Shown: positions 25,043 to 35,692, counted from the stretch's first letter. The stretch: 64,000 nucleotides of DNA from Parasphingorhabdus litoris DSM 22379 (GCF_020906275.1 NZ_CP086727.1:1922001-1986000); one strand, 5' to 3'. Made by a program: numbers and translations. Notes: generated by a model not told the origin, from the letters alone.

Positions 25043-27379
25043 CTAAACTGGGGGTAATTTTTCTGCTTGTGGACGCTTTTGGTCCGTTGTTTTGGATAAT
25101 GTTTCGGTGCTCTGTCTCGCCTTATCCGTGACCGAGCTCTCTTGTCTTAATCCTTCCGCTAAACGTTCAAGCTTCGAAGGACAGAGCCTTATTGTAACCC
25201 GTGTTCCACTGCCCTGCTCGGATGAAACAGAGTCCGTAAACGCAATTGTTCCAAAATGTTCTTCAACAATTTTCTTGACGATAGCCAAACCAAGCCCAGT
25301 ACCTTTGTCGCGCGTAGTCATATATGGCTCGACAATACGTTCACGCTCTGCCGGCAATCCAATTCCGTTGTCATCCAATTGGATCTCGATATCTTCCTCT
25401 AATCGACGGACCGCCATCATGATCTGACCATCATCAATCGAATAATCAGCATTCCCCGCCGCCTTATGCTCGATAGCTTCGACAGCATTTTTCACGATGT
25501 TAGTAAGCGCCTGACCCAGTTGTCTGCGATCGCAAACCAGGCTCGTATGCTGATCATCCGCTTCAAAACGGAACTGAATTTTGGGATGGGCAACCTCTTG
25601 CAAGAACATCGCTTGTTTCACGATGTCGGTAAGATTTTCCTCACGAAAAACGGGTTTTGGCATCCGCGCAAATGAGGAAAACTCATCAACAATATTTCGT
25701 AGATCACCGACTTGTCGCACGATCGTGCCCGTGAGTTGAGAGAACACGCTTGCCCCTTCCTCAACATTCCTACCAAAGCGCCGTTGCAATCGTTCAGCTG
25801 CCAGTTGAATAGGCGTAAGCGGATTTTTGATTTCATGCGCAATTCTTCTGGCCACATCAGACCAAGCGGCACGCCGTTGATCCAAAAGCCGCTGCGTAAT
25901 ATCTTCAAAAGTAATTACATATCCCGACGTTCCGCTGACAATTTTTACTTCCAACGTGCGAACTTCATTACCAGTTGAAAACTGGATAATTGAATTCTCA
26001 ACACCATCGTCAATGAGAGCAGCAAATTCAGGGGCTACTTCTGATATTTGCGATTCTAGAAGGTTCTCGTTCTGCCTAGCCAGTAGAGCCTGTGCCCGAG
26101 AGTTAAACAGGCTCACATTTCCGGACTTGTCCAAACTTATTATACCAGCAGTCACAGATTCCAGGACCGTCTCAATAAAAGCACGGCGGCTGCCTAACTG
26201 CTCATTTGCTGTCAGCAGCGCGGTGGTTTGAGTCTCCAAACGCTCGGTCATTCGGTTGAACGCCCTGCCCAATGTACCGATTTCATCTTTTGTAACCGGC
26301 GTCGGCACTCGCGTTGCCAGATCGCCTTCCGTAATCCTTTTTGCTGCGTGGACAAGATCTCCAACGGGGCTCACCATTCTGTCAGCGACCGCCAATGCAA
26401 TCCACAAGGCCAAGCCTACGATAAAAAGCGAAACCAAAAACAAGGCGATGTTGAATTGTAATTGAAGACTACGAGAACGCGTAAAGAGATTATCATAATC
26501 CTCAAGAACAGACTGTGCACGTTCCCACTGGCTTAGAGCCAACATATCAGAATCACGCGCGGCATAGAGAAAAATACGAGATTCGATGTCCAGTGCCGTT
26601 ACCGCTTCAATCTTATTGGGCTTAGCCGTAACAACGTAATTTTGTCCGTCAAACAACTTTCGGAGCACGTCTTGTGAAATTTTCGCATCCTGATCTTCAT
26701 TATCTGGATTTACCGCTGCAGCGGTGCGCGCAACATCGTCTTGTCCATATTGAATGATGGCTGATTCATTCAGTTTTCTGGTGAGCACTTGAAAAGAATA
26801 ATTTTCCGCAAATTCAGGATGATTAATCCCTTTTTCCGCCAGAAAACTGCGCAAATCACTAGCCATCGTGATCGTCTCTTCGCCTACATCCTTCCTGTTT
26901 TGATCATAATATCCGCGCGCCAAACTGTTCGCATTTTCGAGCATTCCCCGCGCTCGGTCTGAAAACCAGAACTCAACACCATATTGAAACAGCAAGGAAG
27001 CGAATATGACCACCAATAACATGGGGACACTTGCCACAAGTGAGAACAATGCAACTAAGCGTACATGCAGACGACCGCTGCTTCCAACCGCCGATTTTGC
27101 CGCCCTACCCTTAGCCATTCGCCGACCAAGCAACACCAGCAAAATAATGGCTGGAATCAAATTTGCTACCAGCAAGGCTGCGGTGAGCGGCGGAGAGATA
27201 AAGTCAGTCCGTCCAGACTGAGAGCTCAATAGAGCGTAGCTAGCAGCTGCCGTTGCAAGAAAGAGAAGGATGACACTCCACTCCACCCTCTTCATCGCTT
27301 TATCGTCTTCAGCAAGCAGCGTTAAACGCCTAAGCCAAGCAGGAGGGCGTTTTTCAGGAGAGGGCGACGACAGGTTCAT
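25043..27379 (-). CDS. ntrY: Sensor histidine kinase NtrY
   Basis: 778 residues from ATG 27379; TTG 27430 is an in-frame alternative, but without a good ribosome-binding site. N-terminal transmembrane helices, a periplasmic sensor segment, another helix, then HAMP (about LVHAAKRITEGDLATRV), a PAS domain and the NtrB-like core: DVARRIAHEIKNPLTPIQLA with the phospho-His, N box TNIVKNAVEA, DNGIGLPAE and GTGLGLAIVKKIV. It acts in the inner membrane and phosphorylates NtrX. Linked to nitrogen and redox signals in other alphaproteobacteria. Confidence 0.95.
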   Translation of the reverse strand: MNLSSPSPEKRPPAWLRRLTLLAEDDKAMKRVEWSVILLFLATAAASYALLSSQSGRTDFISPPLTAALLVANLIPAIILLVLLGRRMAKGRAAKSAVGSSGRLHVRLVALFSLVASVPMLLVVIFASLLFQYGVEFWFSDRARGMLENANSLARGYYDQNRKDVGEETITMASDLRSFLAEKGINHPEFAENYSFQVLTRKLNESAIIQYGQDDVARTAAAVNPDNEDQDAKISQDVLRKLFDGQNYVVTAKPNKIEAVTALDIESRIFLYAARDSDMLALSQWERAQSVLEDYDNLFTRSRSLQLQFNIALFLVSLFIVGLALWIALAVADRMVSPVGDLVHAAKRITEGDLATRVPTPVTKDEIGTLGRAFNRMTERLETQTTALLTANEQLGSRRAFIETVLESVTAGIISLDKSGNVSLFNSRAQALLARQNENLLESQISEVAPEFAALIDDGVENSIIQFSTGNEVRTLEVKIVSGTSGYVITFEDITQRLLDQRRAAWSDVARRIAHEIKNPLTPIQLAAERLQRRFGRNVEEGASVFSQLTGTIVRQVGDLRNIVDEFSSFARMPKPVFREENLTDIVKQAMFLQEVAHPKIQFRFEADDQHTSLVCDRRQLGQALTNIVKNAVEAIEHKAAGNADYSIDDGQIMMAVRRLEEDIEIQLDDNGIGLPAERERIVEPYMTTRDKGTGLGLAIVKKIVEEHFGTIAFTDSVSSEQGSGTRVTIRLCPSKLERLAEGLRQESSVTDKARQSTETLSKTTDQKRPQAEKLPPV

Positions 27380-27462
27380 TGTGGCTCTGATACAACAGTT
27401 TCGTTGTAAAAACAGCACTATTGAAGCCAAAATGTCACGCTTTAGCGCAGTGACGAGTCAGT

Positions 27463-28881
27463 TCATCGCGATTGCGATGGATCTATGCCATACTCCGTCA
27501 GTTTTTTCCGCAAAGTGTTCCGGTTGATACCAAGCATATTGGCGGCTTTAATTTGATTGCCATTCGCTTTGCGCAACACCTCTTCCAGCATGGGTCGCTC
27601 AAATTTTTCCAAAGCTCTGACATACAGCGAATTGGCTTGATCTTTGTCCGCCATCAAATCGCCGATCACTGCCCTGACGCGATCCGAAAATCCTGCCAAC
27701 GTATGATCATCATGTTCGTCACTATGCTCGGATTGTATTATTTGTCTTACCGCTGTTTCCGACAACTCCTCTTCGCGAGCGGTAACAACCAATCGATAGA
27801 TTAAGTTTTTCAACTCCCTTACATTTCCGCGCCAGCTGTGGCGGGAAAGTAACTCCATCCCCTCATTTGTCAGAACCTTTTTCGGTAGCCCTTCCGAAAC
27901 CGCAAGATTGAGGAAATGATTGGCCAATGCCGGTACGTCGCTGGCACGATCACGAAGCGGGGGTAATTCAATAGGAACCACATTGATCCGATAATAGAGA
28001 TCTTCGCGAAACTTACCTTGTTCGATTAGGTTCAAAAAATCCTGATTGGTAGCCGCAATAATCCGCACATCCAGCTTGATTAAGCCTTTCCCACCAACAC
28101 GATTTATCTCTCCTGACTGAAGGGCGCGCAACAGCCTGGTCTGGGCATGCATTGGCATATCGCCAATTTCATCCAGAAATAACGTTCCGCCTTGTGCTTG
28201 TTCGAACTTGCCTGCAGCACTATTCACTGCACCAGTGAATGCACCTTTCTCATGGCCAAAGAGCTCAGCTTCAATCAAATCAGTGGGAATGGCCGCCATG
28301 TTGATGGGAATAAAAGGTCCAGCTTTCCGATGCCCCAGAGTATGGATAGCCTCTGCCACCAATTCCTTCCCTGTGCCTGATTCTCCCAAAATAAGAACAG
28401 ACAGGTCGTTACGTAGCAGTCGAGCAATCATTCGATAAACGTCCTGCATTGCCGGACTACGACCAACCAGCGGGAGATTGTCCTCCTCAAGATTTTCTGC
28501 CTGTAGTTCAGAACTACGCGGCTTCATGGCTTGTCGAACAACTTCGACAAGTTCATCAAGATCAAAAGGTTTAGGAAAATATTCAAACGCGCCGGTTTCA
28601 GAAGCGCGAACGGCGGTATTGAGGGTATTTTGTGCCGAAATAACGATGATCGGCAAATCAGGATCGCGAGCCTTCACAACATCCAGCGTTGCGATACCAT
28701 CCTCTTCTCCCAAGCCAACATCGGTAACCAACAAGTCATATTTACCACTCGCCAGCAAAGCGTCACGATCCCCGACGGACTTGCAACTATCAACCGCCAT
28801 TCCTTCCGCCTTTAATGCGGTCGATATAATGTGGCTGACGGAAGGATCGTCTTCGACCAACAAAACACTTTGCTTTACCAT
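27463..28881 (-). CDS. ntrC: Nitrogen regulatory protein NtrC
   Basis: 472 residues. Receiver with Asp54 (LVTDVGLGEE), AAA+ domain with Walker A ILGESGTGKELVAEAI, the intact sigma-54 motif GAFTGA (HEKGAFTGAVNSAAGKFEQ) and GTLFLDEIGDMP, then a Fis HTH (NQIKAANMLGINRNTLRKK). Phosphorylated NtrC drives sigma-54 promoters for nitrogen assimilation. Ten bases after ntrB. Confidence 0.96.
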   Translation of the reverse strand: MVKQSVLLVEDDPSVSHIISTALKAEGMAVDSCKSVGDRDALLASGKYDLLVTDVGLGEEDGIATLDVVKARDPDLPIIVISAQNTLNTAVRASETGAFEYFPKPFDLDELVEVVRQAMKPRSSELQAENLEEDNLPLVGRSPAMQDVYRMIARLLRNDLSVLILGESGTGKELVAEAIHTLGHRKAGPFIPINMAAIPTDLIEAELFGHEKGAFTGAVNSAAGKFEQAQGGTLFLDEIGDMPMHAQTRLLRALQSGEINRVGGKGLIKLDVRIIAATNQDFLNLIEQGKFREDLYYRINVVPIELPPLRDRASDVPALANHFLNLAVSEGLPKKVLTNEGMELLSRHSWRGNVRELKNLIYRLVVTAREEELSETAVRQIIQSEHSDEHDDHTLAGFSDRVRAVIGDLMADKDQANSLYVRALEKFERPMLEEVLRKANGNQIKAANMLGINRNTLRKKLTEYGIDPSQSR

Positions 28882-28891
28882 AGAGCTAACC

Positions 28892-29959
28892 TCACCCTGC
28901 TACTGGCAGGAACAGGATAAACTGCGTATCTTTTGCGTCACCTGCTCTCTCATATCGTACTCGCCCATTCATATCGTTCATCAGCTTTCTCACCAAAGCC
29001 AGGCCAAGCCCCTGCCCATCCGTTTTTGTCGAAACAAATGGTGAAAAAATCTCTTGCTCCAGTTCCTTGGAAACACCCGGACCATTATCTTTCACGATGA
29101 TCTCAACCGGTAACCGAACCATTTGATCCGATCCATGAACAGAAAAAGCAGCACCGAAACTGTAGCGCGTGATGACTTGAATATCTCTGCAGTCCATATT
29201 CCGGGTGGCATCGACCGCATTGGATAACAAATTCGTCAAAACCTGCATCATGGCGTCCGGATCGACCAAAACCTCAGGCAGAGAAGGATCGAAACGATCG
29301 CTGATCTTGAGGTCGCCATTATAGGCTGTTTCAATCGCTTGTCTGGCACGATCAATTAGGGAATGGACGTTGACGGCCTGCACCTTAGCCGGCTGTTTGG
29401 TTGAGAGGCTTTGCATCCGATCAAGTAGAGACGCAATCCGTTCAACCTCTACTTTTATCATATTGGTCAGAGACCTTTGTTCCTCGTCAAGCGAACGATC
29501 CAATAGCTGCGCTGCCCCCTTTATGGCAGCTAAAGGATTTTTGATTTCATGCCCCAATATATCTGGAGCACGAACTGAGAACTGATCCTGTTCGCCTGAT
29601 AATTTTTCAACAACAGGCCCACCTGCCGGTAACGGTGCAATTGAAACAATGCGCCATCGCTGATCCGTTGGCACCGCGTGAATATCAAAATTTACCAGGC
29701 CAGCTTCACGTCCTTTCACACTAACAGGAACTCGGCGTGCCGCTAAATTTGCATCCCGGTCAACCAGAGCTTTGACTAATCGATTATCTTGAAACTGGAT
29801 TTGCTCTGCAATATGGGTGCCTATTAAGTGCCGGGCACTTTGCCCAACAAAACTCTCTGCAACAGGATTTACTTTTGCAATTTTATGATGCTCATCAATG
29901 ATCAGCAAAACGTCAGGCAGACCTGCAAATATCTGTTCTGCCGACGGTAAGTCGTTCAT
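28892..29959 (-). CDS. ntrB: Nitrogen regulation sensor kinase NtrB
   Basis: 355 residues, soluble. A PAS domain (about 10-110) is followed by DILGHEIKNPLAAIKGAAQ with His137, N box VLTNLLSNAVDATR, VKDNGPGVSKELE and GQGLGLALVRKLM. The kinase is controlled by the PII protein GlnB and acts on NtrC. Start ATG overlaps the dusB stop as TAATG. Confidence 0.96.
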   Translation of the reverse strand: MNDLPSAEQIFAGLPDVLLIIDEHHKIAKVNPVAESFVGQSARHLIGTHIAEQIQFQDNRLVKALVDRDANLAARRVPVSVKGREAGLVNFDIHAVPTDQRWRIVSIAPLPAGGPVVEKLSGEQDQFSVRAPDILGHEIKNPLAAIKGAAQLLDRSLDEEQRSLTNMIKVEVERIASLLDRMQSLSTKQPAKVQAVNVHSLIDRARQAIETAYNGDLKISDRFDPSLPEVLVDPDAMMQVLTNLLSNAVDATRNMDCRDIQVITRYSFGAAFSVHGSDQMVRLPVEIIVKDNGPGVSKELEQEIFSPFVSTKTDGQGLGLALVRKLMNDMNGRVRYERAGDAKDTQFILFLPVAG

Positions 29960-30954
29960 TAAGCAGCCGCTTTATCAAGCCACGGAGCATAGAAATCCCG
30001 CAACATGGCAAGAACTTTTGTAGCGTCCATTTCCTTGTTAGCCTGGTTTCGAAAATCTGCAGATCCAGGAAGCCCTTTGGTATACCAACCGATATGTTTA
30101 CGGGCTACTTTAACGCCAATATCTTCTCCATAGAGATCAAGCATGGCACGATAATGTTCTTCCAGAACGGCATATTGAGCCTGCAAGTCCGGGTCTGGCA
30201 GTGCAACTCCATGCTCAAACCAATGCATAACCTGTCCCAAAAGCCACGGCTTCCCATAAGCTCCTCGACCAATCATCAGGCCATCGGCGCCACTCTCGGT
30301 CAACGCCTGCTCACAATCGTCGATCGTACAAATATCTCCGTTAACAATAACGGGGACTGAAACGGCATCTTTAACCTGTCTTACAAATGTCCAATCAGCA
30401 CTACCTTTATACATTTGGCAGCGCGTTCGGCCATGAACAGTTATCATCTTTGCGCCAAGATCTTCGGCAATATGAGCAAGCTCTGGAGCATTCAGGCTAT
30501 TATGATCCCAACCCATTCGCATTTTGACTGTTACAGGCACGTTCACCGCTTCCACGGTCGCTTTAATAAGGGCAGCAGCAAGCGGCAGATCCCGCATTAA
30601 GGCCGATCCAGCATCTCCGTTGACGACTTTTTTTACAGGGCACCCCATGTTGATATCGATAATATGCGCGCCACGATCTTCATTCAGCTTTGCCGCTTCA
30701 GCCATGGCATCTGGCGAACACCCAGCCAATTGCATGGATACAGGCTCCTCAATGGGATCCCAAGCACATTTCTGTAACGATTGTCGGGTCTCGCGGATCA
30801 TTGCCTGACTGGCTATCATTTCAGTCACATTCAGTCCGGATCCAAATCGGCGGACCAGCTTCCGAAACGGTAGATCCGTGACGCCCGTCATGGGTGCAAG
30901 CAGCACTGGGTTTTTGATCGTGATATTGTCAATCGAAATAGGTTTTAATGTCAT
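29959..30954 (-). CDS. dusB: tRNA-dihydrouridine synthase B (NifR3)
   Basis: 331 residues, FMN-dependent TIM barrel. [18 protein letters not shown] at the N-terminus, [20 protein letters not shown] with the catalytic Cys, [27 protein letters not shown] and [16 protein letters not shown]. It reduces uridines in the tRNA D-loop. Its position directly ahead of ntrB, with TAATG overlap, is the classic nifR3-ntrBC arrangement. It is the first gene of the seven-gene operon. Confidence 0.95.
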   Translation of the reverse strand: MTLKPISIDNITIKNPVLLAPMTGVTDLPFRKLVRRFGSGLNVTEMIASQAMIRETRQSLQKCAWDPIEEPVSMQLAGCSPDAMAEAAKLNEDRGAHIIDINMGCPVKKVVNGDAGSALMRDLPLAAALIKATVEAVNVPVTVKMRMGWDHNSLNAPELAHIAEDLGAKMITVHGRTRCQMYKGSADWTFVRQVKDAVSVPVIVNGDICTIDDCEQALTESGADGLMIGRGAYGKPWLLGQVMHWFEHGVALPDPDLQAQYAVLEEHYRAMLDLYGEDIGVKVARKHIGWYTKGLPGSADFRNQANKEMDATKVLAMLRDFYAPWLDKAAA

Positions 30955-31033
30955 GTCTATTGCCTAAAATTTAAGCAGCCTTTATCGACAAAGCCGCTGG
31001 CAGGCAAGAACGGACTGAGCTAGATCACCAGCA

Positions 31034-32209
31034 ATGACTGATTCTGAAACGCGCTCTATCCGAAATCACGCCTTAATTGTTGCGGCAGGACAAGGCCAGC
31101 GTTCCGGCCTGAACATGCCCAAGCAGTTCTCGAAAGTTAGAGGCAAGCCTATGGTCCGCCATAGCGCAACAGCGTTCCTAACGCATCCTCGTATTGCGAA
31201 ACTCTGGATTGTGATCGGAGCCGGTCAGGAAGAACTATTATCCAATGCATTGGTTGGGCTGGAAGGCTATGAAATCGTTTTAGGGGGAGCTTCAAGACAA
31301 GAAAGCGTAAGCAATGGTCTTGCTGCTATTGCTGAAGCCGGCGGGGCACAGCATGTATTGATACATGACGCTGCTCGCCCCTTCTTATCGCAGGGGATGA
31401 TTGATAATCTGCTGGAAACAGCTCAATCTGAAGACGCGGCCATTCCTGTTTTGCCAACGGTCGATACAACAATAAACATAACAAATGGATATGCAGACCA
31501 AGCTGTAGATCGAAATACTCTTTGGCGTGTTCAAACCCCACAGGCTTTTGATTTTCAGAAGCTCATCAACGCTCATGATCGTTGGTCTCTTGAACCGAAT
31601 GCGACCGATGATGCCCAAATTTTCAAGGCTGCGGGATATCGCATAGCTGTTATTGAGGGTGATGAAGCATTAAAAAAATATACAACGGCCGCCGATTTTG
31701 CTGAGTTTCCAGGGAATGATATGACACAAATACGGACTGGAATGGGCTTTGACGTCCATCAACTAGCGACGGGAGAAGAGCTTTGGCTAGGCGGATTGAA
31801 GATTGAACATGATAAAGGGTTGGTTGGCCATAGTGATGCAGATGTCGTTCTCCATGCGCTAACCGATGCCTTGTTGGGGGCAGCCGGTGCAGGGGATATC
31901 GGCGATCATTTCCCCCCTTCAGACCCGCAATGGCAAGGTGCGGCATCTGACAAATTTGTTAAATTTGCCGCTTCGGTCATCAAACAGAAAGGTGGCCGCA
32001 TCAATAATGTCGACATGACAGTGATTTGCGAAGCGCCAAAAATCAGACCACACCGGGAAGCCATATGTCGAAATATTGCTGAGATGCTGGAAATTTCGGC
32101 TGATCAAGTCAGCGTCAAAGCTACGACAACCGAAAAACTTGGTTTTACTGGTCGTGGTGAAGGCATTGCGGCACAGGCAATCGCAACAATTTCTATGGAG
32201 TATGCGTAA
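31034..32209 (+). CDS. ispDF: Bifunctional IspD/IspF of the MEP isoprenoid pathway
   Basis: 391 residues. The IspD cytidylyltransferase half (about 10-225) has ALIVAAGQGQRSG, MPKQF and VLIHDAARPF. The IspF cyclase half (about 233-390) has TGMGFDVHQLA, the metal-binding HSDADVVLHALTDALLGA, DIGDHFPPSDPQWQGA and VKATTTEKLGFTGRGEG. It makes CDP-ME from MEP, then the cyclic diphosphate after IspE. The fusion is common in alphaproteobacteria. The next gene starts in its stop codon (TAATG). Confidence 0.96.
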   Translation: MTDSETRSIRNHALIVAAGQGQRSGLNMPKQFSKVRGKPMVRHSATAFLTHPRIAKLWIVIGAGQEELLSNALVGLEGYEIVLGGASRQESVSNGLAAIAEAGGAQHVLIHDAARPFLSQGMIDNLLETAQSEDAAIPVLPTVDTTINITNGYADQAVDRNTLWRVQTPQAFDFQKLINAHDRWSLEPNATDDAQIFKAAGYRIAVIEGDEALKKYTTAADFAEFPGNDMTQIRTGMGFDVHQLATGEELWLGGLKIEHDKGLVGHSDADVVLHALTDALLGAAGAGDIGDHFPPSDPQWQGAASDKFVKFAASVIKQKGGRINNVDMTVICEAPKIRPHREAICRNIAEMLEISADQVSVKATTTEKLGFTGRGEGIAAQAIATISMEYA

Positions 32210-32739
32210 TGTTCAAAAAATTATCTGCCGCATCGGCTATGATCGCTTTGATCACCGGAACATCTTTGCAGGCCGCTGAAGCGAAGCAATGCATTCCTGC
32301 AGAACAAGCGGAATCCCTTATAACTTACGTGCTACCTGGTGCTCTAAATGCGGTAAGGACGAAATGTTCTGGCAGCCTCCCCGCCACGGCTACATTGTTG
32401 CAAGTCGATTCAGCACAAATGCAACGATATGAGGCAGATTCCCAAAGAGCGTGGCCAGAAGCAAGCACAGCCATAGGACTACTTGTCGGGCAGGATTTAC
32501 CGGAAAACATGGAAATGGATGCCATGCGTCCGTTCGTCGACGCGATGATTCCAGCGATGCTTGCACAAGAAGTCAAAGCAAAAGACTGCCCTACAATCGA
32601 CAAGGTTTACGGATTGCTTGAGCCTATGCCCACCGCAAATCTCGCTGCTCTAACAGTGATGCTTGCTCAACTGGGTAGCAATGACGAAAAAGAAGGCCGC
32701 AAAGATCCTTTCAATATTTGCAAAGCACCTATCGAATAG
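32209..32739 (+). CDS. Secreted four-cysteine protein of unknown function
   Basis: 176 residues. A signal peptide (AMIALITGTSLQAAEA) is followed by a mainly helical, acidic mature part. Four cysteines in the mature region (KQCIP, TKCSG, KDCPT, NICKA) could form two disulfides in the periplasm. I do not recognise a family. It overlaps ispDF by TAATG and precedes pncC by 14 bases, so it belongs to the same transcription unit. Confidence 0.75.
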   Translation: MFKKLSAASAMIALITGTSLQAAEAKQCIPAEQAESLITYVLPGALNAVRTKCSGSLPATATLLQVDSAQMQRYEADSQRAWPEASTAIGLLVGQDLPENMEMDAMRPFVDAMIPAMLAQEVKAKDCPTIDKVYGLLEPMPTANLAALTVMLAQLGSNDEKEGRKDPFNICKAPIE

Positions 32740-32753
32740 GCTAGCGGCGTTAA

Positions 32754-33269
32754 ATGCAAAATCTATTGCCAGAAGAACTCGTCAAATTGGCGGAACGGGT
32801 CATCGATGCCAATCGGAAGGCTGGCAAAAGGGTTGCCGTCGCAGAGAGCTGTACCGGTGGCTTGGTCGCTGCGGCGCTTACAGAAATTGCGGGTAGCAGC
32901 GACGTGTTCGATTCTGGATTCAACACTTATTCCAACACAGCCAAACAGAATATGTTGAATGTTGGCGATGATATGTTGGAGACCTTCGGTGCCGTCTCCA
33001 TCGCCGTTGCTTGGGATATGGCACGAGGTGCCCTGGAAAAGTCAGGTTGCGATGTAGCGGTTGCCATTACCGGTGTTGCCGGTCCGGGCGGTGGCACCGA
33101 GAAAAAACCTGTTGGAACAGTGGTTTTTGCCAAAGCTGAGAAAGGCAAAAGCGTCGATGACGTCGTTGCTGATCGGCATAATTTTGGCGCTGATAAAAGC
33201 CGCGCAGATATACGCTTTCAGGCAGCGCTAGTTGCGCTAGAACTGTTACTACCCGACACGTCCGAATAA
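32754..33269 (+). CDS. pncC: CinA C-terminal family nicotinamide-nucleotide amidohydrolase
   Basis: 171 residues, a stand-alone CinA C-domain. Motifs VAVAESCTGGLVAAALTEI, GSSDVFDSGFNTYSNTAK, GAVSIAVAWDMARGAL and VAITGVAGPGGGTEKKPVG are intact. The enzyme deamidates nicotinamide mononucleotide to nicotinate mononucleotide, recycling the pyridine ring released by DNA ligase. The last 52 bases overlap the 3' end of the convergent coq10-like gene. Confidence 0.93.
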   Translation: MQNLLPEELVKLAERVIDANRKAGKRVAVAESCTGGLVAAALTEIAGSSDVFDSGFNTYSNTAKQNMLNVGDDMLETFGAVSIAVAWDMARGALEKSGCDVAVAITGVAGPGGGTEKKPVGTVVFAKAEKGKSVDDVVADRHNFGADKSRADIRFQAALVALELLLPDTSE

Positions 33270-33706
33270 TTGCTGCCATAAATCTCACCAGCGCGCTCCA
33301 CAAAGGCGCTGGTCATCTTGTGCAAAGCTTTGGCAAACATCTGTCCGGCCAGCTTTTCGAACATCCGGTTCTTGAACGTGAATTCGACGTAGAAATCGAC
33401 ATAGCTGCCGCCGCCATCCCGTTCACGAAACACCCACTCATTGTGCAATTGCTTTAGCGGACCATCAAGATAATCCACCTCAATTGTCCGGCTCGCGGGG
33501 CTTTTCACAACACGAGAGGTGAACTGCTCCCGCAGTCCTTTGAAACCGACAATCATGTCTGCAACCATTTCAACATCGCTGTTAGACCGAACGCGCGTTC
33601 CTACAACCCAGGGCAGAAACTCTTCATACCGTCCCACATCCGCCACTAGTGCGTACATTTGTGCAGCACTGTGAGGAAGTTCGCGAGTCTCTCTATGCGC
33701 CGGCAC
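33218..33706 (-). CDS. Coq10/START-type ubiquinone-binding protein
   Basis: 162 residues from GTG 33706, 14 bases into the end of lipA. An SRPBCC/START fold typical of Coq10: [29 protein letters not shown], then [13 protein letters not shown] and [16 protein letters not shown]. Coq10 binds ubiquinone and aids respiration; in databases these are also labelled RatA-like toxins, but without evidence for toxicity here. The C-terminus is Ser/Asn/Ala-rich and lies antisense to pncC, beyond the fold. Confidence 0.88.
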   Translation of the reverse strand: MPAHRETRELPHSAAQMYALVADVGRYEEFLPWVVGTRVRSNSDVEMVADMIVGFKGLREQFTSRVVKSPASRTIEVDYLDGPLKQLHNEWVFRERDGGGSYVDFYVEFTFKNRMFEKLAGQMFAKALHKMTSAFVERAGEIYGSNYSDVSGSNSSSATSAA

Positions 33707-34631
33707 GGGCTAGCTTTTCCTCTCGCGCCTGACGCAGTTTCGCAAAATCATCGCCCGCATGATAGCTTGAGCGGGTCAGCGGGCTCGATGCGACAAGCAA
33801 AAATCCCTTGGCACGGGCAATAGACGCGTAGGCGTCGAAAGCCTGTGGTTTGATAAACTCGTCTACTTTCACATGTTTCGGCGTCGGCTGCAGATATTGG
33901 CCCATCGTCAGGAAGTCAATATCCGCCGAGCGCATGTCATCCATCACCTGATGCACTTCGAGCCGCTGTTCGCTGAGGCCAAGCATGATGCCGGATTTGG
34001 TAAAAATCGACGGATCAAGCCGCTTCACCTGCTCTAGCAGCCGGAGCGAGGCATAATATCGCGCGCCGGGGCGAATATTCGGATATAGCCGCGGGACCGT
34101 CTCAAGATTATGATTATAGACATCGGGCCGAGCGGTAACGATCGCCTCAACCGCCGCATCTGCTTTGTTCCGGAAATCGGGCGTTAGAATTTCGATTGTC
34201 GTGTCCGGTGTGGTCCGGCGCAGCGCCTCAATCACTTTCACAAACTGGCTGGCACCGCCATCCGGCAGATCATCACGATCTACCGAGGTAATCACAATAT
34301 GCTCCAACCCCAGTTTCGCGGCCGCATCTGCTGTATGTTGGGGTTCCAGCGGATCAACTTTCAGCGGCATGCCGGTTTTCACATTACAAAATGCGCAGGC
34401 ACGCGTGCAGACGTCGCCAAGTATCATCACTGTCGCATGCTTTTTGGTCCAGCATTCGCCAATATTCGGACATGCTGCCTCTTCGCACACTGTATTCAAC
34501 TTATGCTCTCGCATTAGTTTGCGAGTCTCTTCAAACCCCTTGCCCATGGGGGCCTTCACGCGAATCCAGTCGGGCTTGCGCTGCCGAACGGGTTTGCCCG
34601 ATGGGGGTGGTATCTTTGTAATTTCGTTCAT
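33693..34631 (-). CDS. lipA: Lipoyl synthase
   Basis: 312 residues, radical SAM. Auxiliary cluster motif [12 protein letters not shown] and SAM cluster motif CTRACAFC are both complete; the C-terminal [10 protein letters not shown] has the third-ligand Ser of the auxiliary cluster. It inserts two sulfurs into octanoyl groups to make lipoate, needed for PdhB (lipoyl domain) and other 2-oxoacid complexes. Paired with coq10-like downstream. Confidence 0.96.
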   Translation of the reverse strand: MNEITKIPPPSGKPVRQRKPDWIRVKAPMGKGFEETRKLMREHKLNTVCEEAACPNIGECWTKKHATVMILGDVCTRACAFCNVKTGMPLKVDPLEPQHTADAAAKLGLEHIVITSVDRDDLPDGGASQFVKVIEALRRTTPDTTIEILTPDFRNKADAAVEAIVTARPDVYNHNLETVPRLYPNIRPGARYYASLRLLEQVKRLDPSIFTKSGIMLGLSEQRLEVHQVMDDMRSADIDFLTMGQYLQPTPKHVKVDEFIKPQAFDAYASIARAKGFLLVASSPLTRSSYHAGDDFAKLRQAREEKLARAGA

Positions 34632-34717
34632 TTCTATCAGATAGCGATGACTAGCGCGCTTGCCAACCGCGATATGGCTGCTAATCCCTATCTCACCTGA
34701 ATAAATAGTGGGTCACC

Positions 34718-35692
34718 ATGATCATTGAAACACTGACTTCCCCCGTCATCCTGTTTTTCATTCTGGGCTTTTTGGCCGCTGCCATCCGTTCGGATCTTGC
34801 CATCCCGGAAGCTTTTGCCAAAGCCATGTCCATTTACCTAATGGCAGCAATCGGCCTGAAGGGTGGCGTAGAGGTCGCTTCCACCGGTTTTTCGATTGAT
34901 CTCGCTACGGCGGCCGTTTCCGGCATATTGCTTGGCTTCACTCTTCCGGTTCTCGCTTTCTTCCTGCTTCAGTCTTTCGGCAAGTTGGGTGCAATTGATG
35001 CTGGCGCTGTGTCTGCGCATTATGGCTCGGTCAGTGTTGTAACCTTTGTGACAGCCATAGAATTGCTGACGGTGCAGGGCATTAGACCAGACGGTTTCAT
35101 GGTCGGCGTGATGGCGCTGATGGAGATGCCGGCCATCATCACCGGTCTGCTGCTCGCACGGGCTTATTCAAAAAGGCTCGAGGAGAACAATCCTGCTGGC
35201 GGCGGCCCGGGTTCCAATCTAATGCACGAAGTGCTTACCAACGGATCGGTTGTTCTGTTGCTGGGCGCTTTCATTATCGGCTTTGTCGCCGGTACGGACG
35301 GTTTCGCGCCGATCAAGCCGCTATTTGATGTCGGCTTTAAAGGCGTCTTGTGTCTCTTTCTGCTCGATATGGGCCTGATCGCAGCCCGCCGTTTGCTGGA
35401 AACCCGCAAGATTACCTTTCGGCTAGCGACCTTGGCGATATTATTACCAATCATCAACGGAGCTATCGGAACCGTCGTCGGAAGCCTGATCGGCCTCGAT
35501 CCTGGATCGGCTGCCATACTGGGCGTGTTGTGCGCTAGTGCTTCTTATATCGCGGTTCCGGCGGCAATGCGCCTTGCCCTGCCCCAGGCCGATCCGGGCA
35601 TATATCTGGCCATGTCCCTTGGCATAACCTTTCCATTCAACATATTATTCGGTATTTCTCTATTTGCCGCACTCGCAAAATTTCTGGGATAA
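34718..35692 (+). CDS. sbtA: SbtA-type sodium-dependent bicarbonate permease
   Basis: 324 residues with about ten helices. The text fits the SbtA family: SPVILFFILGFLAAAIRSDL, AMSIYLMAAIGLKGGVE, GAVSAHYGSVSVVTFVTA, EMPAIITGLLLAR and VLCASASYIAVPAAMRLALP. In cyanobacteria SbtA imports bicarbonate with sodium at high affinity. A PII-like gene follows after 3 bases, then carbonic anhydrase, so the inferred role is bicarbonate uptake for anaplerotic carboxylation or pH balance. Transport itself is unproven here. Confidence 0.9.
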   Translation: MIIETLTSPVILFFILGFLAAAIRSDLAIPEAFAKAMSIYLMAAIGLKGGVEVASTGFSIDLATAAVSGILLGFTLPVLAFFLLQSFGKLGAIDAGAVSAHYGSVSVVTFVTAIELLTVQGIRPDGFMVGVMALMEMPAIITGLLLARAYSKRLEENNPAGGGPGSNLMHEVLTNGSVVLLLGAFIIGFVAGTDGFAPIKPLFDVGFKGVLCLFLLDMGLIAARRLLETRKITFRLATLAILLPIINGAIGTVVGSLIGLDPGSAAILGVLCASASYIAVPAAMRLALPQADPGIYLAMSLGITFPFNILFGISLFAALAKFLG

